Shown: positions 23,173-26,850 of the stretch, in pieces
How the letters are laid out: the number at the start of each line of letters is the position of its first letter
How positions within the stretch are numbered: position 1 is the first letter of the stretch
IMG/VR virus record: IMGVR_UViG_3300049483_000231
Coordinates: 1-26,850 of that record
Source: a virus
Direction: 5' to 3' (one strand)
DNA: 26,850 nt
The notes under the pieces: model-generated
What the model was told of the DNA's origin: nothing
Databases searched by the model: none
Seen by the model: the letters and a program-made list of their open reading frames with translations, nothing else
Program-made: the position numbers and the translations under genes

Positions 23173-23591
23173 TTTCCCGATTGACTCTCTTGCATCTCGG
23201 AACGGAAAAGGGTGGCCTTAACAGACATATCCATTACATCATTAAATAAATCAGGTAAATCATTAAAAAGTTTTATCACATTTTCGCGGGTGAACGGTAG
23301 CGGAGCACCCTTTTCATCTTCTACTCCAGACCAACCTAAAACGACCGTATCTGCGTAGACCTCGATTAAAACTTCGCGCTGAATATCACGATCTAATGTA
23401 TCCGATTGAATTTGACGTCGGAATGGCTTTGTCCTTTTCTCTAAAGCTTTAAGGTATCTCTGATTACCGCCACCTGCCCGTGCAATTCGGATTTCAATAG
23501 GTACATCTTTGCTGTTCTTACCGTATTGAAGAATGATACCTTTAATTTCGATATCAGGATCAGTACGAAACTGCTGATAAAGGGTACTCAT
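23169..23591 (-). CDS. Tail assembly chaperone (gpG-like)
   Basis: 140 aa, ATG start at 23591. A mixed alpha/beta protein with LPLPFTREN-like ..GAPLPFTRENVIKLFNDLPDLFNDVMDMSVKATLFRSE near the end, typical of tail chaperones that precede a tape measure. The last sense codons GGA AAC overlap the slippery heptamer, directly followed by TGA. Thus both a short form and a longer -1 fusion are expected. Downstream of a strong hairpin that follows the major tail gene. Confidence 0.8.
   Translation of the reverse strand: MSTLYQQFRTDPDIEIKGIILQYGKNSKDVPIEIRIARAGGGNQRYLKALEKRTKPFRRQIQSDTLDRDIQREVLIEVYADTVVLGWSGVEDEKGAPLPFTRENVIKLFNDLPDLFNDVMDMSVKATLFRSEMQESQSGN
23172..23178 (-). promoter_or_regulatory. 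Programmed -1 frameshift slippery site GGGAAAC
   Basis: Leftward reading G GGA AAC TGA: an X-XXY-YYZ heptamer in the right phase, one codon before the stop. Slippage by one base enters precisely the frame of the next ORF, which is open. Lambda G-T uses the close variant GGGAAAG. A weak 6-bp stem (GGTCTT 23159-23164 with AAGACC 23122-23127) starts seven bases downstream. Confidence 0.85.
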
Positions 23592-23617
23592 TAGCTTTCC
23601 TCGTCAAGGGTTTGGTT

Positions 23618-23641
23618 CGGGTCGGATATCCCCCCGACCCG
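23618..23641 (-). other. Strong stem-loop after the major tail gene
   Basis: A perfect 8-bp stem CGGGTCGG / CCGACCCG with an 8-base loop, in the 63-base gap between the major tail gene and the chaperone gene. No T-run follows on the leftward strand, so it may be an attenuator or a mRNA 3' stabiliser that lowers downstream expression after the most abundant tail protein. It is the longest gap in the tail operon. Confidence 0.65.
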
Positions 23642-23654
23642 TCTCGGGGTTTGC

Positions 23655-25169
23655 TTAGTCAGCCGCAGTTGGCGTATAAGCAAAGACGCAGAAAAGTAAG
23701 GTATGATTCTGTGCCCCGGCGGCAGCACCGAGGTCTAACGGTATCATAATCGGTTTATCTTGTTCAACATTGAGCCGTCCGTCACCGAGAGTAATAAGGG
23801 GAACATCGAAGGCAAACCCCTTATTCTTCTTTACCATGATAACATCGAGTGTAACATCTGAGTTATTCTTAACAGCCTGTGCCGCAGTCACATCGCTGAA
23901 ATAGGCTGTGACCTTACCGTCAACGGCATAGGTTCCGGCAGTAGTATCCATGGCCCCAAGAACTCCAAGAGCTTTGGCGGGGGTCACGTTGTTCATCATC
24001 TTAAGGTTAAGATCGGTTACATATGCGAATAATGCCGTAGGATTCGGATTAGCGGCATCGACTAAGGATAGCTTAATCCGGTGAAAATCGGATGTGGTAT
24101 TGAACGCATCAGTAGCGGTTAAAGAAGGTCGCGATCCTGATTTAACACCCGTAGTTCCGGTACGCTGTTCAACATCGCATCCAACAAAGGTCAGATCAGA
24201 AGTAACCTTATCGGCCTGCTTAAAATCGATTGAGAGTTCGTTCGGAATCGCCCCTGTGACATATTCCGACATCGTACCGTTAGCATCAGCACCAAGAGTT
24301 CTTTCTAACTGGTAAGAACGGCGCTTAATCAGAGCAGGGTTCGACTCGTTCTTGATAACTGTTCCAAAATAGATTTGAACGGTTAAACCGGTCCCGACTT
24401 CTGCTTGTGGCGTCCAATCCGTCTTATCGAGGTCTATATAACCTACCGCAACAGCAAGGACTCGAGCCCAGCCAATATTGTTCACGAAATGAGTCGGAGC
24501 CGTGTCACCGCCGACATAAATCCATTCACCGGGGACTAAACCTAATGTCGTAAAGTCAACGGCACCAGAAGCCCTATTTAAACGAGGAATTCCGGAGTTA
24601 ACCTGAACATCGAGAGTAGCGGAAGCAAACTCGTATCCGACAGCCGACATAAAAGAGCCAGCAGGAGGCGAGGCTTCAGCCGCTAACCCGGAGGCAGTTA
24701 CAGCTCCAGTAGCCACAACGGAAGCTTTGTGGACGGAATTGTTTGCAGCGACTCCGAACCCCTGACCGAGAATAAGATGGTTGACCAGGAAGATAGTTAA
24801 GCCTGATGCGGCAAGAAATTGTGTACCCGATATGCTTGTAATTGGAATGGCCGCCGCACCGGTGATTGGCCCTGTAGTTGGCTTCTCTCGTGCATCAGCG
24901 AAAAGGAACCCTTGAAGAAGTCTGACTAAAGACGCCGGAATAAAATCCTGAGTAAATCCTGCAGAGGCATCTAAATCCGTAACTGTTCCTTTATTTCGCT
25001 GACGGGCAGCGTTAATCGGATTCCGGGCAACAGTTGCAATCTTTGAACCGAAATCAGTATATTTATTCGGCTCTAAAGGATACCAAACGGGAGAACCGGG
25101 AAGAGTTTTTAATGATACTTCTTCGGCGAATCGTAAGCCTGTCGCATTTGAGTCAATTCTATTGGCCAT
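23655..25169 (-). CDS. Major tail (tube) protein
   Basis: 504 aa, longer than many major tail proteins. The opening MANRIDSNATGLRFAEEVSLKTLPGSPVWYPLEPN, then ARNPINAARQRNKG and DLDASAGFTQDF, is a known tail-tube signature. The middle third (about 100-240) looks like an inserted immunoglobulin-like or decorative region, and conserved tube segments resume with RRSYQLERTLG and SIDFKQADKVTSDLTFVG. It sits between the tail terminator and the chaperone genes, the standard position. Codon use matches the rest of the tail operon. Confidence 0.88.
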   Translation of the reverse strand: MANRIDSNATGLRFAEEVSLKTLPGSPVWYPLEPNKYTDFGSKIATVARNPINAARQRNKGTVTDLDASAGFTQDFIPASLVRLLQGFLFADAREKPTTGPITGAAAIPITSISGTQFLAASGLTIFLVNHLILGQGFGVAANNSVHKASVVATGAVTASGLAAEASPPAGSFMSAVGYEFASATLDVQVNSGIPRLNRASGAVDFTTLGLVPGEWIYVGGDTAPTHFVNNIGWARVLAVAVGYIDLDKTDWTPQAEVGTGLTVQIYFGTVIKNESNPALIKRRSYQLERTLGADANGTMSEYVTGAIPNELSIDFKQADKVTSDLTFVGCDVEQRTGTTGVKSGSRPSLTATDAFNTTSDFHRIKLSLVDAANPNPTALFAYVTDLNLKMMNNVTPAKALGVLGAMDTTAGTYAVDGKVTAYFSDVTAAQAVKNNSDVTLDVIMVKKNKGFAFDVPLITLGDGRLNVEQDKPIMIPLDLGAAAGAQNHTLLFCVFAYTPTAAD

Positions 25170-25172
25170 GAT

Positions 25173-25607
25173 TTATTTTACCTCGTCGTAGAGAAAGTCG
25201 GCGACTACATTAATCTGTTCCCAAGAATTTGAAGCTCCAATCTCCATTAATCGACAATGACGAAACCAAATTCCACCTGGTGAGGACTGACCTTCAACGG
25301 AATCTAGTGCAATTTTAGCTAATCCTTCTGCTATAGCTAAACCCTTTCTACTGATAGGGCCAAAGCACTGGATTATAAAGGCCCCGGAACGATCCCAACG
25401 TCTACCCGATAAAGCAGTTTGTCCGGCAGACATATGGAGAACTGTGGCTTTAGCAAAAGCCTTCGTAGGGTCGGGCGGTAATGGATAGTCGTTCCCTTGC
25501 CAACGAATTTCAGGAAGAACGGTCCCTCCTACAACGCCGAGAGCATATGTGGACCATGCTGTATTCAGCATGGTAAACATCTCATCGCGGGCCTGAATAG
25601 GCGTCAT
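25173..25607 (-). CDS. Tail terminator protein (gpU-like position)
   Basis: 144 aa. Pattern ARDEMFTMLNTAW...IRWQGNDYPLPPDP...SGRRWDRSGAFIIQCFGPISRKG...AEGLAKIALDS matches the alpha/beta tail-terminator/DUF4128-like proteins that cap the tail tube. Lies just before the major tail gene. The start overlaps the previous stop by ATGA (25604-25607). Confidence 0.75.
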   Translation of the reverse strand: MTPIQARDEMFTMLNTAWSTYALGVVGGTVLPEIRWQGNDYPLPPDPTKAFAKATVLHMSAGQTALSGRRWDRSGAFIIQCFGPISRKGLAIAEGLAKIALDSVEGQSSPGGIWFRHCRLMEIGASNSWEQINVVADFLYDEVK

Positions 25608-25969
25608 TGTCTGATCTGAAGAATGTAAGCTAAAATGATATCGGCCGGTTTTACAGTACGAACGTTGATGATATCCCAGGCTACCCCATCTATTTGAACT
25701 AGATCATTAGGTGTAGGCGGAGTCGTAACTTCCGTACCTGGAATTATGACCTGCATATCATATGTCAGGATCATATTATCATCTATATTTTCGGCTTTGA
25801 AACTTTTTACAACTGCCTTGACATCGCGGGTCGCTTCGAGCGGAACTCCGGGACGCCAGGGTTTTGTCGGATCAGGTACAGTAGAATCCGTCAAAGTAAC
25901 GAGAGTAATTGTGCGACCGTATTTAGCGATAAGCTTCTGAACATTTGTAGCTATCGCTGCATATTCCAT
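25604..25969 (-). CDS. Head closure / head-tail joining protein
   Basis: 121 aa. LIAKYGRTITLVTLTDSTVPDPTKPWRPG near the N-terminus, then a KAVVKSF strand, a TPPTPNDLVQIDGVAWDIINVRTVKP region and the end AYILQIRQ, fit the small beta-barrel head-closure family of siphovirus necks. One base shared with the upstream stop and four with the downstream gene, so translation is likely coupled. Placed between the DnaT-like adaptor and the tail terminator, as expected. Confidence 0.75.
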   Translation of the reverse strand: MEYAAIATNVQKLIAKYGRTITLVTLTDSTVPDPTKPWRPGVPLEATRDVKAVVKSFKAENIDDNMILTYDMQVIIPGTEVTTPPTPNDLVQIDGVAWDIINVRTVKPADIILAYILQIRQ

Positions 25970-26493
25970 TAGATTCTCGTTAGGGTCAATGGAATCCCTC
26001 CACCCTTAAAGAGTGGAGCTAAGAGCGCATCTACCTTGGGAAAGCGAGGTAGAGGAGCAGAGGAATTGTTAATAGCATATTCAGTTTCCGCTATACCTTC
26101 AACTCGCTCGCGTTTTATAGCCGCGGAAGCGGTCGTAACAGGTAAGGGATCAATTTCTGAAATATCTACAACAAGCTGACACTGAGCAAGCTTAATTTCG
26201 TTTGGAATAGCCGTTGGAGCTAGTGTAAAACCCTCAACAGTTACTCCGAGTCCATCCGATTCAATTCTAGGCCATTGTAAGTGGCCGTCTCCGTAAAGCT
26301 TAGATCCGATATAACGTAAACGTTTTGATTCCAAATAATCTGTAGCTCTTATTAAAATCTCACTAAGAATAGAATCTACTTCAACACCTGTTACTGATAA
26401 ACCACGGTCCGTCATGTATGCACGGACCGTGGCTAAGTCAACATAGCTGTTGGCCCCGGCTACTCCAGTCCCGTCTTCTACTGTGAGGGCCAT
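25969..26493 (-). CDS. Head-tail adaptor (DnaT-like ssDNA-binding family)
   Basis: 174 aa. MALTVEDGTGVAGANSYVDLATVRAYMTDRG, then ILIRATDYLE, QWPRI and PNEIKLAQCQL are the hallmarks of the phage 'DnaT-like ssDNA-binding' proteins, which in practice occupy the neck adaptor position beside the portal. It precedes head closure. The name reflects family annotation; DNA binding is not shown here. Confidence 0.82.
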   Translation of the reverse strand: MALTVEDGTGVAGANSYVDLATVRAYMTDRGLSVTGVEVDSILSEILIRATDYLESKRLRYIGSKLYGDGHLQWPRIESDGLGVTVEGFTLAPTAIPNEIKLAQCQLVVDISEIDPLPVTTASAAIKRERVEGIAETEYAINNSSAPLPRFPKVDALLAPLFKGGGIPLTLTRI

Positions 26494-26504
26494 ATTTCAT
26501 CCTA

Positions 26505-26723
26505 TTAAGCGGTCGCAATAGAACGCCAGGCGGAACCATTCCAGACAGTCACAACGTTTGTTCCCACACAATAGCAGGCGAAACCCGATGGGATCTTAGT
26601 TGTTCCACCCTGAGCAGTTACCCAAGTATCTCGTGCCGCAGTCGAAGCGAAAAACATCAATTTAATACTCGATCCATCACGATAACCCTGTGCATCTAAA
26701 CCAGGATTTGAACCGGCGGCCAT
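26505..26723 (-). CDS. Small unknown phage protein, 72 aa
   Basis: The stretch MFFASTAARDTWVTAQGGT followed by SGFACYCVGTNVVTVWNGSAWRSI ends in a VWNGSAW motif found at many phage virion protein ends. A small beta-rich structural or decoration protein is likely. GAG seven bases or so before the ATG supports the start. It lies between head-side genes off window and the neck adaptor. Confidence 0.6.
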   Translation of the reverse strand: MAAGSNPGLDAQGYRDGSSIKLMFFASTAARDTWVTAQGGTTKIPSGFACYCVGTNVVTVWNGSAWRSIATA

Positions 26724-26748
26724 ATACTAACTCGCTTTCTTTATGGCA

Positions 26749-26850
26749 TCACTTGGCGGGAGGGGGAGGAGGGGGCGGTGCGTTTGCGGGTGTTTTGTCA
26801 CCAGACGTCGGAGCGACAGGGTCGCGTTTTACCACAACCATAAACATGGC
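26749..26850 (-). CDS. Proline-rich protein end (open at right edge)
   Basis: Frame open to the window edge; the visible part reads MFMVVVKRDPVAPTSGDKTP and continues to a run of seven Pro ending PAK before TGA (26749-26751). It may be the C-terminus of a larger head gene or a complete 32-residue ORF starting at 26847. Proline-rich ends are usually flexible tethers. Too little is visible to name it. Confidence 0.45.
   Translation of the reverse strand, partial: AMFMVVVKRDPVAPTSGDKTPANAPPPPPPPAK
26758..26790 (+). other. G-rich tract, possible G-quadruplex
   Basis: On the given strand G-runs of three to five occur at 26758-26760, 26762-26766, 26771-26775 and 26788-26790. It is the complement of the CCN codons for the Pro run, so protein constraint alone may explain it; the tract fits the folding rule only with one 12-base loop. 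Confidence 0.4.

Overview
The window is part of a tailed-phage genome (siphovirus type) or a prophage of a Gram-negative host. It has two converging gene blocks. Positions 3-6747 run rightward and hold DNA-modification and replication genes. Positions 26850-6874 run leftward and hold neck, tail and adhesin genes in the classical lambda-like order. Genes are packed with ATGA/GTGA stop-start overlaps, and the only sizeable gap (6748-6873) separates the two blocks. Sec signal peptides and a lipobox on the leftward block point to a Gram-negative host. A small ribbon-helix-helix protein resembles a family I associate with Myxococcota, which is only a weak host hint.

Rightward block: the C-terminal part of a QueC-like 7-cyano-7-deazaguanine synthase (cut by the left edge), QueD, a phosphoribosyltransferase-FolE (GTP cyclohydrolase I) fusion, a small RHH protein and a DpdA-like DNA guanine transglycosylase. 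Together these are most of a preQ0-type pathway plus the enzyme that would insert a 7-deazaguanine into phage DNA; QueE is not seen and may lie off the left edge. Then come a MazG-like nucleotide pyrophosphohydrolase, a possible sliding clamp, a small unknown protein, a family A DNA polymerase with proofreading domain, and a Cys-rich putative zinc-binding protein. The block ends in a rho-independent terminator that overlaps the last stop codon.

Leftward block, in transcription order: a proline-rich C-terminus or small ORF at the edge, a small unknown protein, a DnaT-like head-tail adaptor, head closure, tail terminator, major tail protein, the two-part tail-assembly chaperone with a -1 frameshift site (GGGAAAC), an HK97-gp10-like protein, the tape measure (1009 aa), a small minor-tail protein, an accessory cassette (14571-18993), a repeat-rich protein ending in a second copy of the same minor-tail domain, a DUF1833-like protein, an NlpC/P60-like peptidase, a TipJ/gpJ-like tail-tip protein and a 703-residue fibre.

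The least expected parts are: (1) the QueC variant, in which all four zinc-binding Cys positions of the canonical motif are replaced in an ungapped alignment; (2) the PRTase-FolE fusion; (3) the GC-rich accessory cassette, in which most products carry a signal peptide, lipobox or membrane segment, inserted between two copies of one tail domain; (4) the abrupt base-composition switch inside the fibre gene at a linker repeat; and (5) the 20 x 20-residue repeat whose copies are conserved in protein but scrambled in codons.
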